DNA of 45,893 nt from RBG-16-66-20 sp964616875. Lineage in GTDB: Bacteria > Pseudomonadota > Gammaproteobacteria > Burkholderiales > SG8-39. Shown piece after piece: positions 25,736 through 34,149 of this stretch (its first letter is position 1; each line of letters begins with the position of its first letter). Below the pieces are notes generated by a model. That model was given only the letters and a program-made list of their open reading frames with translations. It was not told the origin of the DNA and did no database searches. A program made the position numbers and the translations under genes. The DNA is taken from assembly GCA_964616875.1 (NCBI GenBank), contig CAZTSJ010000270.1:1-45893 (forward strand). Reading direction: 5' to 3'.

Positions 25736-25745
25736 GGTACCAGGC

Positions 25746-25985
25746 ATGAAGGAAGTGAAAGTCACCGAACTGCGGCAGAACCTGCCCGCCTACCTGGCCC
25801 GGGTACGGCAGGGCGAACGTGTGCGCGTTACCTCGCGCGGCAAGGTGATCGCCGAACTGGTTCCGCCGACGCCGGCGCAACCTGACGTGGCGGCCGCTCG
25901 CGCGCGCCTGCGCGGCAGCGTGCGGCGCTACGCTCGCCCGACCGATCCGGTCATCGACCCGAAGGAGTGGGACGCCAACCGGTGA
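25746..25985 (+). CDS. Phd/YefM-family antitoxin
   Basis: 79 aa from ATG 25746, which has GAGG nine bases upstream; an ATG at 25719 in frame lacks a ribosome-binding site and would lie in the operator. The N-terminus MKEVKVTELRQNLPAYLARVRQGERVRVTSRGK is the typical Phd/YefM DNA-binding domain; the C-terminal half (ARLRGSVRRYARPTDPVIDPKEWDANR) would wrap the toxin. It overlaps the toxin start by GTGA, so antitoxin and toxin are translationally coupled. It should repress its own operon. Confidence 0.92.
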   Translation: MKEVKVTELRQNLPAYLARVRQGERVRVTSRGKVIAELVPPTPAQPDVAAARARLRGSVRRYARPTDPVIDPKEWDANR

Positions 25986-26377
25986 TCGTGCTCGACACCC
26001 ATGCGCTCATCTGGTGGGTGTCAAGTCCGTTGCGCCTGTCGGTACGCGCACGGCGTGCAGTCGCCGCCGCGCTGCGACAAGGTCCGATCGTTGCCTCGGC
26101 GATCAGCGTGCTCGAGATCGCGACCGCGCTGCGCCGCGGCCGGCTGGAACTGGAACTTGCGCCCGAGCAATGGTTGGCCGACTTGCATCAACTGCCCGAG
26201 TTGCGATTCGAACCGGTCAGTGCCGCCATTGCACAAGCGGCGGGCAGCTTTCCGGATCCGATGCACGGCGATCCCGCGGACCGCATCATCGCCGCGACGG
26301 CCATCGCCTTGCGTGCCAAGCTCGTCACCGCCGACAGGAAACTACGCGGTTCCTCGCAATTCGACACAGTCTGGTAG
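25982..26377 (+). CDS. VapC-type PIN-domain toxin
   Basis: 131 aa from GTG 25982 (GTGA overlap). PIN-domain ribonuclease: the acidic residues of the metal site are visible as Asp4 in VLDTHALIWW, Glu in ISVLEIATAL, and Asp in MHGDPADRIIAATA, with VTADRKLR near the end. Such toxins cleave tRNA or rRNA when the antitoxin is lost. Pairing with a Phd-type antitoxin is common. The module occupies the place where the C-terminal part of an ABC receptor gene should be. Confidence 0.93.
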   Translation: MIVLDTHALIWWVSSPLRLSVRARRAVAAALRQGPIVASAISVLEIATALRRGRLELELAPEQWLADLHQLPELRFEPVSAAIAQAAGSFPDPMHGDPADRIIAATAIALRAKLVTADRKLRGSSQFDTVW

Positions 26378-26417
26378 CGGGCCGACCGGGTGATCGAATA
26401 GCCCGGATCTGGTTGGT

Positions 26418-26423
26418 TAAAAT
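26418..26423 (+). promoter_or_regulatory. -10-like TAAAAT, leaderless-type, aldo/keto reductase unit
   Basis: TAAAAT (five of six consensus bases) ends five bases before ATG 26429, and there is no Shine-Dalgarno sequence. No clear -35 seen. Confidence 0.42.
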
Positions 26424-26428
26424 GCGCC

Positions 26429-27343
26429 ATGGATGAAATGAGGCGCGCGATGTTGCGCCTGCTTTGCGGATTCGGCGCCGTTATCACGCTTGGATCCGCC
26501 TCCGGCCAGACGCCGAAAATTATGACACGCAAAATTCCCTCCACCGGAGAAGACCTGCCTGCCGTAGGCCTGGGCACCTGGCAGGTGTTCGATGCGGGCA
26601 GCGACGCCGCGGCACGCAAGCCGCTACGCGAGGTTATTGCCGGATTCGCCAAGGCGGGCGGAAAGCTGATCGATTCCTCGCCCATGTACGGCAGCGCCGA
26701 GTCGGTGGCGGGCGACCTAGTCGCGGAACTCGGCCTGCGCGAGAAGCTTTTTATCGCCACCAAGGTCTGGACGCGCGGGCGCGAGGACGGCATCAAACAG
26801 ATGGAGGCCTCCTTCAGGCGCCTGAAGGTCAAGCAGATGGACCTGATGCAGATCCACAATCTGCTGGATGCCGGGATTCATACGAAGACGATCAACGATA
26901 TGAAGGCGAAGGGCCGGGTGCGCTACACAGGCATCACGCATTACACGTCTTCCGCGTACGCGGAAGTGGAAAGCTGGTTGAAAAAGGAGAAGTATGATTT
27001 TTTGCAAATCAACTATTCGCTAGCGGAACGGGATGCGGACAAAAAAATCCTGGAAATATGCCAAGACCAGAATATCGCGGTCATCGCCAACCGGCCGTTT
27101 GCCGAGGGCGCAATGTTCAAGCGCGTCAGCGGCAAGCCGCTGCCGCCCTGGGCGGGCGAGATCGGCGCGGCGAGCTGGGCGCAGTATTTCCTCAAGTGGA
27201 TCGTCGGCCACCCGGCCGTCACCTGCGTGATTCCCGGCACCGGCAAGCCCGCGCACATCGCCGACAACGTGGCGGCGGGGTTCGGCGCGCTGCCGGATGA
27301 GGCGATGCGGCGGCGCATGGCAGGGTACTACGACGCGCTATGA
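26429..27343 (+). CDS. Aldo/keto reductase with N-terminal export-like segment
   Basis: 304 aa. After a hydrophobic N-terminus (MLRLLCGFGAVITLGSASGQ, about residues 7-27) that could be a signal peptide, the AKR barrel begins with MTRKIPSTGEDLPAVGLGTW. The catalytic set is visible: Asp and Tyr in KLIDSSPMYGSAES, Lys in FIATKVWTRG, His in LMQIHNLLD. The enzyme would reduce carbonyls with NADPH, though export would need a cofactor-loaded (Tat-like) route; two arginines (MRRAM) precede the hydrophobic stretch. It overlaps the M48 gene by ATGA and begins a four-gene unit. Confidence 0.9.
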   Translation: MDEMRRAMLRLLCGFGAVITLGSASGQTPKIMTRKIPSTGEDLPAVGLGTWQVFDAGSDAAARKPLREVIAGFAKAGGKLIDSSPMYGSAESVAGDLVAELGLREKLFIATKVWTRGREDGIKQMEASFRRLKVKQMDLMQIHNLLDAGIHTKTINDMKAKGRVRYTGITHYTSSAYAEVESWLKKEKYDFLQINYSLAERDADKKILEICQDQNIAVIANRPFAEGAMFKRVSGKPLPPWAGEIGAASWAQYFLKWIVGHPAVTCVIPGTGKPAHIADNVAAGFGALPDEAMRRRMAGYYDAL

Positions 27344-28155
27344 AAATTTTCCTGCTTGTTCTTGCCCTTGTTGCTGCTCCTGTTTTTTCACAGCAAAAGG
27401 AAAAGGAAGGCGTAGCAGTCCAAAAAAGTCGCTTGCTCCTGCTCCCGGCATCGACCGTGGACCGCAGCGCAGCGCAGCAGTACGGGCAGCTGATGCGCAC
27501 CGCGTCGCAGAAGAACCTGCTCAACCGGGACCCGGCGCAGGTCGAGCGCCTGCGCGCGATCGCCCGCGAACTGATCCCCCACTCCGAGCGCTTCAACAAG
27601 AACGCGGCGAAATGGCAATGGGAGGTGAACCTCATCAGCTCGAAGGCGGTGAACGCCTTTTGCATGCCGGGGGGCAAGATTGCCTTCTTCACCGGCATCA
27701 TCGACCAGCTGCAGCTGACGGAGGACGAGATCGCCACCATCATGGGCCACGAAATCGGCCACGCGCTGCTCGAGCACGGGCGCGCGCGCATGTCCGAACA
27801 GGTTCTCAAGAATGTCGGCATCACGGTGGCGGCGGCAGTGTTCAACCTGGGGCAGATTTCGGGCGAGCTGCTCGCGCAGGCGGCGAACCTCGCGGTGAGC
27901 CTGCCTTACGCGCGCCGGCAGGAAGCGGACGCCGATCTCGTGGGCCTCGAACTCGCTGCGCGCGCCGGATACGATCCGCGCGCCGCGGTGGCGGTGTGGC
28001 ACAAGATGGCCAGGCTGTCTAAGTCCGGTGCCAAGGACGCGCGCGGCCAGCCGCCGCAGTTTCTCTCCACGCATCCTTCGCACGAGAACCGGATCCGCGA
28101 GATCGAGGCCAACCTGCCCAAAGTGCTGCCGCTCTACAGGAAGGCGGATCAATGA
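27340..28155 (+). CDS. Secreted M48-family metallopeptidase (BepA/LoiP-like)
   Basis: 271 aa. A signal peptide (MKIFLLVLALVAAPVFSQQ) precedes the M48 domain: NAFCMPGGKIAFFTGII, then the zinc site IMGHEIGHALLEHGRARMSE (HExxH) and YARRQEADADLVGLELAARAGYDP with the third-ligand Glu, and FLSTHPSHENRIREIE. Periplasmic enzymes of this kind act in outer-membrane protein quality control. It overlaps both neighbours by four bases (ATGA), between an aldo/keto reductase and a DUF3095 gene. No lipobox seen, so probably soluble in the periplasm. Confidence 0.92.
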   Translation: MKIFLLVLALVAAPVFSQQKEKEGVAVQKSRLLLLPASTVDRSAAQQYGQLMRTASQKNLLNRDPAQVERLRAIARELIPHSERFNKNAAKWQWEVNLISSKAVNAFCMPGGKIAFFTGIIDQLQLTEDEIATIMGHEIGHALLEHGRARMSEQVLKNVGITVAAAVFNLGQISGELLAQAANLAVSLPYARRQEADADLVGLELAARAGYDPRAAVAVWHKMARLSKSGAKDARGQPPQFLSTHPSHENRIREIEANLPKVLPLYRKADQ

Positions 28156-29342
28156 GCAGCGCGGGCTTCTACGCCGGGCTGCCGGTGCTGCCGGACTTCA
28201 GCGGCGTGACCGATCCGCGCAACTACGCGCCGCTGCCCAACGACTGGCACGTCGCGACCTGCGACGTGCGCAACTCCACGCTCGCCGTGCAGGCGGGCAA
28301 CTACAAGCACGTCAATACCGTCGGCGCATCCGCGGTCACCGCGATGCTCAATGCCGCGGGTGCGCTCGACATCCCGTTCGTCTTCGAAGGCGACGGCAGC
28401 GCCTTCTGCGTGCCGCTCAGCCTGCTCGAGGATGCCAAGGCCGCGCTCGTGAAGACGCAGGAGATGGCGATGAGCTCCTTCGGCCTCGAACTGCGCGTGG
28501 CGACGATTCCCGTGGCCATGATCCGCGAGAGCGGCCTCGATATCCAGGTCGCGCGCGTGCGCGTGTCGGAGAATTACATCCAGGCGGCCTTCGCCGGCGG
28601 CGGCATGGCCTTCGCGGACAAGTACATGAAGGACCCGGCCACCGCGCCGCTGTGCGAAGTGAAGCCCGGCAGCGTCGTCGCGCGCGGCAGCCTCGAAGGA
28701 CTGGAATGCCGCTGGCAGGACATCCCGAGCCGGCACGGCGAAACCGTGAGCGTGATGGTGCGCGCCTTGGACGCGGATGCAGCCCGTGCCGCGAACCTCT
28801 ACCGCGAGGTCATCGCCAAGGTGCACGAAATCTACGGCACCGACGAGGCCTGCCATCCGCTCACCCCGCCGCTCATGACCTTGGTCCCCACGCTCAGCGC
28901 GCGCCAGCTCGGCAACGAGGTCGGTGTGCGCGCCGCCGACCGCGGCCCGTTCGGCAAGTGGCTCTGGCTCATGCGCGCGCGCTGGTTCGTGATCCTCGGC
29001 TGGTTTCTCATGAAGTTCGGCCTGAAAACCGAGTTCACCGACTGGAGCCGGTACAAGGACACGCTGATGAAAAATACCGACGTACGCAAGTTCAACGACA
29101 TCTTCCGCCAGATCCTCGCCGGCAACGCTGCGCAGCGCGAGGCGCTGGAGGGCTGGCTCGCCGAGCGCTACGCCAGGCGCGAACTGGTGTACGGCCTGCA
29201 TGTAACCGATCGTGCACATATGACCTGCCTCGTCTTCAACTACTCGGGCAAGCACCTGCACTTCATCGACGGCGCCGACGGCGGCCTGTTCCTTGCCGCC
29301 AAGGCGTTCAAGGAACGCGCCGCGAATCTCATAAAGGTCTAG
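28152..29342 (+). CDS. DUF3095 family protein with cyclase-like motifs
   Basis: 396 aa, cytoplasmic by sequence. Recognised as DUF3095-like from its opening (FYAGLPVLPDFSGVTDPRNYAPLPNDW) and from the segment DVRNSTLAVQAGNYKHVNTVG. Asp38 in CDVRNST and Asp81 in FEGDGSAFCVP are 43 residues apart, close to the 44 between the metal-binding aspartates of the class III cyclase encoded at 14747-16555, and NST/GDG resemble the cyclase signatures. The Asn-x3-Arg motif and the adenine-selecting Lys are not seen. It may be a degenerate cyclase or nucleotide-binding fold. Residues 270-295 contain a hydrophobic patch (KWLWLMRARWFVILGWFLMKFG). Function unknown. Confidence 0.8.
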   Translation: MSSAGFYAGLPVLPDFSGVTDPRNYAPLPNDWHVATCDVRNSTLAVQAGNYKHVNTVGASAVTAMLNAAGALDIPFVFEGDGSAFCVPLSLLEDAKAALVKTQEMAMSSFGLELRVATIPVAMIRESGLDIQVARVRVSENYIQAAFAGGGMAFADKYMKDPATAPLCEVKPGSVVARGSLEGLECRWQDIPSRHGETVSVMVRALDADAARAANLYREVIAKVHEIYGTDEACHPLTPPLMTLVPTLSARQLGNEVGVRAADRGPFGKWLWLMRARWFVILGWFLMKFGLKTEFTDWSRYKDTLMKNTDVRKFNDIFRQILAGNAAQREALEGWLAERYARRELVYGLHVTDRAHMTCLVFNYSGKHLHFIDGADGGLFLAAKAFKERAANLIKV

Positions 29343-29345
29343 CGA

Positions 29346-30302
29346 ATGACAAAAGCATTGTGGATTTTCCTCGCAACGTTGTGCGCGCTTCCTGCGGCGG
29401 CGCAGAACTATCCTTCCCGCCCCATCCGCCTGGTGGTGGGATTCACCCCCGGCGGCGGCGTGGACATCAACGCGCGCCTGCTCGCGCCCAGGCTTGCCGA
29501 GTATCTCGGCCAGCAGGTGCTGGTGGAAAACAAGCCCGGCGCCGGCACCAACATCGCCAATGAATTCGTCGCGAAGAGCCCGGCCGACGGCTACACGCTG
29601 CTCGTCAACACGGCGGCGCTCGCGATCAACATGTCGCTGTACCGCAACCTGCCCTTCGATGCGCTCAAGGATTTCGCGCCGGTGTCGGTGTTCTCGGAGA
29701 GCCCGAACGTGCTGGTGACGAACGCAAAACTTTCCGTCGCCAGCGTGAAAGACCTGGTCGAACTGGCGCGGAAAACGCCCGGCAAGCTGAACTACTCTTC
29801 GGCTGGCGTCGGTACTACCCAGCACCTGTCAGCGGAGCTGCTCAAGCTGCGCACCAATACCCAGATCGTGCACATCCCCTACAAGGGCACCGCGCCCTCG
29901 CTCACCGGGCTGATCGCGGGTGAGGTGGACCTGACCTTCGCCAACATCCCGGCGATCCAGGCGTACGTGAAAACGGGACGCCTGCGGGCGCTGGCCACCA
30001 CGGGCACGAAGCGCGACCCGCAGTTGCCGGACGTGCCGACGATGAAGGAAGCGGGCGTCGAGGGCGTCGATGTCACCGTGTGGTACGGCGTGCTGGCGCC
30101 TGCCGCAACACCGCGCGAAGTGGTGCAGATGATCGCCGCGGCCGTGACGCGCGCGACGCGCGACCCGGACACGCGCAGGCGCATGCTGGAACAAGGTGCC
30201 GATCCGGTCGGCAGCACGCCGGAGGAGTTCAGCAAATTGATGCGCGAAGAGGTCGCGCGCTGGGCCGAGGTGGTGAAGGTTTCCGGTGCGCGCGCCGACT
30301 AG
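29346..30302 (+). CDS. Bug/TctC-type periplasmic solute-binding receptor
   Basis: 318 aa with signal peptide (MTKALWIFLATLCALPAAAQ), then YPSRPIRLVVGFTPGGGVDINARLL, VENKPGAGTNIANE, PADGYTLLVNTAALA and the lid sequence YKGTAPSLTGLIAGEVDLTF of the family. It starts three bases after the DUF3095 stop, so it is probably the last gene of the aldo/keto reductase unit. No TctA/TctB genes nearby. Ligand unknown; similar in build to the receptor at 858-1814. Confidence 0.93.
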   Translation: MTKALWIFLATLCALPAAAQNYPSRPIRLVVGFTPGGGVDINARLLAPRLAEYLGQQVLVENKPGAGTNIANEFVAKSPADGYTLLVNTAALAINMSLYRNLPFDALKDFAPVSVFSESPNVLVTNAKLSVASVKDLVELARKTPGKLNYSSAGVGTTQHLSAELLKLRTNTQIVHIPYKGTAPSLTGLIAGEVDLTFANIPAIQAYVKTGRLRALATTGTKRDPQLPDVPTMKEAGVEGVDVTVWYGVLAPAATPREVVQMIAAAVTRATRDPDTRRRMLEQGADPVGSTPEEFSKLMREEVARWAEVVKVSGARAD

Positions 30303-30315
30303 GCGATCCGCTTAA

Positions 30316-31209
30316 TTACTTCGCCGCCTGCTGCAACGCCGCCGCCGTGCTCTGGTCGGCGCGCATTCGCGCACCATCGCCCCGCTCGCCATAAATTGCC
30401 GCGCGCCGCAGCAGCGCCTCGGTGCTGCGCGGGTCAAGCTTCAACGATGCATTGAGGTCAAGCAGTGCCGCGTCGAAATCCCGCTTCAACACGAATACCG
30501 AGGCGCGATTGCGCAATGCCGCTGCATTGCGCGGCGCGAGCTTCACGGCCTGGTCGAAATCCGCCAGCGCGCGGTCCCAATCCCGCGCCGCCCGCCGCAG
30601 CAGCCCGCGCACGTTCCAGGCCGCTTGCAGGCCCGGTTCGAGGCGGATCGCTTCGTCGAGGTCCGCGAGCGCCTTGTTGCCGTCGCCCTGCACGAGGTAA
30701 GTTGCGCCGCGCTGCAGGTATGCCCGCGCATGGCGCGGCGTGATTTTGAGCGCCGCGTTCGCATCCGCCAACGACTGCTCGAGCTGGCCTTTCATGCGCC
30801 GCGCCAGAGCCAGGTTGGCGTAGGCGTCGGCGTGGAGCGAATCGAGCCGGATCGCCTCCTCGAGGTCCTCGATGCCGGCGTCGAGTTCGCTTTTTTGCAG
30901 GCGCGCCGAGCCGCGGTCGTAGTAGGCGGCGACCAGGACGCGCGGCGCGAGCCTGCCCGAGTCGATGGCGCGCGTGAAATCGGCGATCGCGGCATCCCAG
31001 TTCTCGCGATCCGAAAGCAGCGCGCCGCGATCGACGCGCGCTTTTGCCTTCTCGGTGCTCCACACCAGGCGCGACTCGACGGCGCGGTTGCAGTGCTCGA
31101 GCGCCTTGTCGGGCGCGCTGCGGCGCAGGGCCGCGCAGTTGGCGACGTCCTCGCCGCCGCAACCCGCGAGCGCGGCCGCCAGGACGACGACCGTCAGGAA
31201 TTTCTTCAC
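30316..31209 (-). CDS. TPR-repeat lipoprotein
   Basis: 297 aa from GTG 31209; the open frame extends upstream but the lipoprotein signal KKFLTVVVLAAALAGCGG begins here, with lipobox LAGC. About six TPR units follow, such as WDAAIADFTRAIDSGRL, DAGIEDLEEAIRLDSLHADAYANLALA, NKALADLDEAIRLEPGLQAAWNVRG and RALADFDQAVKLAPRNAAAL. It should be anchored to the inner or outer membrane and act as a protein-binding scaffold. It lies seven bases downstream of the hydroxyisobutyrate-dehydrogenase-like gene; its link with that catabolic operon is not obvious. Confidence 0.9.
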   Translation of the reverse strand: MKKFLTVVVLAAALAGCGGEDVANCAALRRSAPDKALEHCNRAVESRLVWSTEKAKARVDRGALLSDRENWDAAIADFTRAIDSGRLAPRVLVAAYYDRGSARLQKSELDAGIEDLEEAIRLDSLHADAYANLALARRMKGQLEQSLADANAALKITPRHARAYLQRGATYLVQGDGNKALADLDEAIRLEPGLQAAWNVRGLLRRAARDWDRALADFDQAVKLAPRNAAALRNRASVFVLKRDFDAALLDLNASLKLDPRSTEALLRRAAIYGERGDGARMRADQSTAAALQQAAK

Positions 31210-31216
31210 GCGGCGC

Positions 31217-32146
31217 TCAGCCGCCTTTTTTCTTCCCCGTGCCCTTGGCAGGCGCTGCCGGAGCAGCTGTGGGTCGGGTCGCCGCGGCAACGACCTTGGC
31301 CAGCACCGGGAAGTAGGCCTTGCCGTAGCCGGCGCGGATCGCCTTCTTGATGATTTCCTTGGCGTTGTCGGCGCCGTGCAGGAATACCCCCGCCTCTTCG
31401 CTCAAGCGCAGCGCATAACGGATGTCCTGCAGCGCGTACTCCGAGGAGTAGGCCTTCTCGGGAAATGCATTCTTCAGCATTGCCTTCATGCCGTGGTTGC
31501 GCAGCGCGAAGCTGTCGGCCGAGCCCTTGGCAAGCACGTTGAAGGCGAGCTGCGGATCGAGGCCCGAGTGCAGGATCAGGGCCAGCGCTTCGGCCAGCGC
31601 CACCACGTTCTGGAACAACACCAGGTTGTTGACGAGTTTCATCGCCTGGCCGGCGCCCGCCGCGCCGCAATGCGTGATGTCGGTGGCGACGTGTTCAAGA
31701 TACGGCTTGATGCGCGCGAACACATGCTCCGGGCCGCCCACCATCACCGACAGGGTGCCGTCCTTCGCCGCTTCGCGCGTGCGCGCCACCGGTGCGTCGG
31801 CGAACTGGATGCCGCGCGCGAGAAAACGCGCGCTGATGTCGCGCGCCAGCTTCACCGGCGTGGTGCTGAAATCCACCACCAGGCCGCCCGGCTTGAGGTG
31901 CGTGAGCAGGCTGCCGGCGCCGAGGCACACCGCGTTCACCTGCGTGCCGCCCGGCAGCGACAGGAACACGATATCGGCATGCTCGGCGACGTCGCGCAGC
32001 GACTCGGCGGGCGTAACGCCGGATTCGTCCATCTGCGCCAGGGCGTCGAGGTCGCTGTCGTAGGCGCGCACTTCCTGGCCCGACTTGGCCGCGAGGTTGC
32101 GGCACATCGGCGCCCCCATCACTCCCAGGCCAATGAATCCGAGCAT
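31217..32146 (-). CDS. 3-hydroxyisobutyrate dehydrogenase-family oxidoreductase
   Basis: 309 aa from ATG 32146, with a strong AAGGAGGA site; the start shares one base with the stop of the gene before it (TGATG). A beta-hydroxyacid dehydrogenase: GFIGLGVMGAPMCRNLA (Rossmann motif), DFSTTPVKLARDI, FADAPVARTREAAKDGTLSVMVGG (substrate-binding segment) and the catalytic Lys in GAGQAMKLVNNLV. It would oxidise a 3-hydroxyacid or reduce a semialdehyde such as tartronate or methylmalonate semialdehyde. The C-terminus has a Lys/Ala-rich tail (APAKGTGKKKGG). Next to an acyl-CoA synthetase and a PrpD gene, it probably belongs to one acid-degradation route. Confidence 0.92.
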   Translation of the reverse strand: MLGFIGLGVMGAPMCRNLAAKSGQEVRAYDSDLDALAQMDESGVTPAESLRDVAEHADIVFLSLPGGTQVNAVCLGAGSLLTHLKPGGLVVDFSTTPVKLARDISARFLARGIQFADAPVARTREAAKDGTLSVMVGGPEHVFARIKPYLEHVATDITHCGAAGAGQAMKLVNNLVLFQNVVALAEALALILHSGLDPQLAFNVLAKGSADSFALRNHGMKAMLKNAFPEKAYSSEYALQDIRYALRLSEEAGVFLHGADNAKEIIKKAIRAGYGKAYFPVLAKVVAAATRPTAAPAAPAKGTGKKKGG

Positions 32147-34149
32147 CAATCCTCCTTCAGCACCACCAGCGCATCCACCGCCACCACGCCATTGTCTCGC
32201 ACCATCACCGGATTCGCTTCCGCCTCGCGAACCGGCCGCCCGGCGAGCAGCGCCAGGCGGGAAAATGCCACAATCGAGCGCGCCAGCGCGTCCAGGTCGC
32301 CCCGCGGCAGGCCGCGGTAACCCCGCAGCACCGCGAAACCCTTCACCGCTGCGATCATCTCGTGCGCCCCCGCCGCGTCGACCGGCGCGAGGCGCAGCAC
32401 CACGTCATTGTAGAGTTCCGCGAGGATTCCGCCCGCACCCACCATCACAACGGGTCCCACGACCGGATCGTCGCGGTAGCCGATGATGGCTTCAGCCAGG
32501 CCGGCTTGCATGCGTTGCACAAGCAGTGGTTCGCCCTTCGGCGCGAGCGCTCTTGTCTTCCCTTCGAATTCCTGGCGTGTAGCGATCCCCAGGATCACGC
32601 CGCCCACTTCCGATTTGTGCGCCACCTCGGCGGAGAGGATTTTCAGCGCCACCGGATACGGCAGGGAATGCGCATAGTCCGGCGCCCGCACGGTGGCCGA
32701 CTCCACCACCGGGACGCCAAGCGACGCGAACAGCGTCAATGCCTGCAGCTCCGTCAGTTTTCCCTTGAGCGGAATGTCCTGCGGCCATTCCAGCGGGCTT
32801 TCCTCGTGTTTCGCTGTGGGGGTTTTCCAGGAGAAGAAAGCGCTAAAAGCATCGGCGCAGGCTTCGGGCGTGCGGAAGGCGGCGATGCCTGCCCGCGCCA
32901 GAAGCGCGAGAGATTCGTCCGCCTGCGGCGTGAGGAATACCGCCAGCGGCTTGCTGCGCCCTTTCGACGCCGCGATGATGGGCTCAACCGCGTGGCGTGG
33001 ATGGAACTGGGCGGAGGATCCCACCACTGCGAGCACTGCGTCGCTAGCGGAAAAATCCAGCAGCTCGCCGACCACCGCGCCGTAGGTCGCGCTTTTCTTC
33101 CCCATCGTCAGGTCGGTGATCGGCGCGTCGGAACCGGGCGTGACCGTCTCGATGCCAGCTGTGCCCAGGCGATCCACCACGCTCGCCGCGCCGCCTCCGG
33201 TGGTGGTCACCACCGCCACGCGCGGCGCACGACCGAGGGAAAACCCGGGATCCGGCGGTGCGCGTCCCGCCAGCAGTGGGCCGATCTCGATCAGGGTCTC
33301 GAGCATGTCGACGCGCAGGATGCCGCAATCGCGAAAATAGGCATCGAGCGCCCTGTCCTCGCCGGCAAGGGCCCCGGTGTGGCTGCGCGCGAGGCGCTCG
33401 CCCAGCTTGGAGCGCCCGAGCTTGTAGGCGACCACGGGCTTGCCCGCGGCATGCGCCGCGCGCGCGCCCACGGCGAGCCGCGCTGCGTCACGCACCGTTT
33501 CCAGGAAAAGCAGGATGAGGCGCGTCTCCGGATCCGCGGCGAGCAGTTCGACCAGCTCGCCCACGCCCAGGTCGGCCTCGTTGCCCACCGATACCAGCTT
33601 GGAGAAACCCAGGCCGCGCGCCGCGCCGCGCGAGAGCACGGTGCCCAGCATGGTGCCGCTCTGCGACACGATGCTGGTCGAACCCGCGGGCGGCGCATCC
33701 ATGTCCAGGATCGCGTTCACCGTGAGCGCGACACGCCCCGTGAGATTGATCATGCCCATGCTGTTCGGGCCGAGCAGGCGCACGCCGAGTTCGCGCGCCC
33801 GGGCGACGAGCCGCTGCTGGCGCGCCGCCCCCTCGGCGCCTGCATCGGCGAAACCGTCGCTGAACACGCTCGCAACAGGGACGCCCTTGCGGCCGCAGTC
33901 CTCCAGGGCACCCTCCACGTCCTCCACCATGATGAAGGCGTGATCTATTTTTTCAGCTATTTCTTCCTGTGTTTTAAAGGCAGGAAGATCGAAAACCGTC
34001 GGGCGCGTTGCGTTGATCGGGAAAATTTTTCCCGCATACCCATGCTTGCGCAGGTAGCGTTGCGGGCGCGCGGTGTTCTTGGTTGGGTCGCCGGAAGCGC
34101 CGACGAGGGCGATCGCGCGCGGCGAAAACAAAGCCTGCGCCAGCGTCAT
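32146..34149 (-). CDS. ADP-forming acyl-CoA synthetase (acetate-CoA ligase family)
   Basis: 667 aa from ATG 34149, a start supported by ATGA overlap with the PrpD gene; the longer open frame upstream is antisense-like. Alpha part: CoA-binding domain (FSPRAIALVGASGDPTKNT), succinyl-CoA-ligase-like domains with the phospho-His in RSHTGALAGEDRALDAYF, and LLGPNSMGMINL. Beta part: an ATP-grasp domain from about residue 455 (VALKILSAEVAHKSEVGGVILG, VVMVGAGGILAELYNDV, EANPVMV). It would activate a carboxylic acid with ATP and CoA, yielding ADP. The PrpD-like enzyme upstream and the dehydrogenase downstream suggest a branched or dicarboxylic acid as substrate. Bases 33940-33990 are locally AT-rich but in frame. 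Confidence 0.92.
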   Translation of the reverse strand: MTLAQALFSPRAIALVGASGDPTKNTARPQRYLRKHGYAGKIFPINATRPTVFDLPAFKTQEEIAEKIDHAFIMVEDVEGALEDCGRKGVPVASVFSDGFADAGAEGAARQQRLVARARELGVRLLGPNSMGMINLTGRVALTVNAILDMDAPPAGSTSIVSQSGTMLGTVLSRGAARGLGFSKLVSVGNEADLGVGELVELLAADPETRLILLFLETVRDAARLAVGARAAHAAGKPVVAYKLGRSKLGERLARSHTGALAGEDRALDAYFRDCGILRVDMLETLIEIGPLLAGRAPPDPGFSLGRAPRVAVVTTTGGGAASVVDRLGTAGIETVTPGSDAPITDLTMGKKSATYGAVVGELLDFSASDAVLAVVGSSAQFHPRHAVEPIIAASKGRSKPLAVFLTPQADESLALLARAGIAAFRTPEACADAFSAFFSWKTPTAKHEESPLEWPQDIPLKGKLTELQALTLFASLGVPVVESATVRAPDYAHSLPYPVALKILSAEVAHKSEVGGVILGIATRQEFEGKTRALAPKGEPLLVQRMQAGLAEAIIGYRDDPVVGPVVMVGAGGILAELYNDVVLRLAPVDAAGAHEMIAAVKGFAVLRGYRGLPRGDLDALARSIVAFSRLALLAGRPVREAEANPVMVRDNGVVAVDALVVLKED

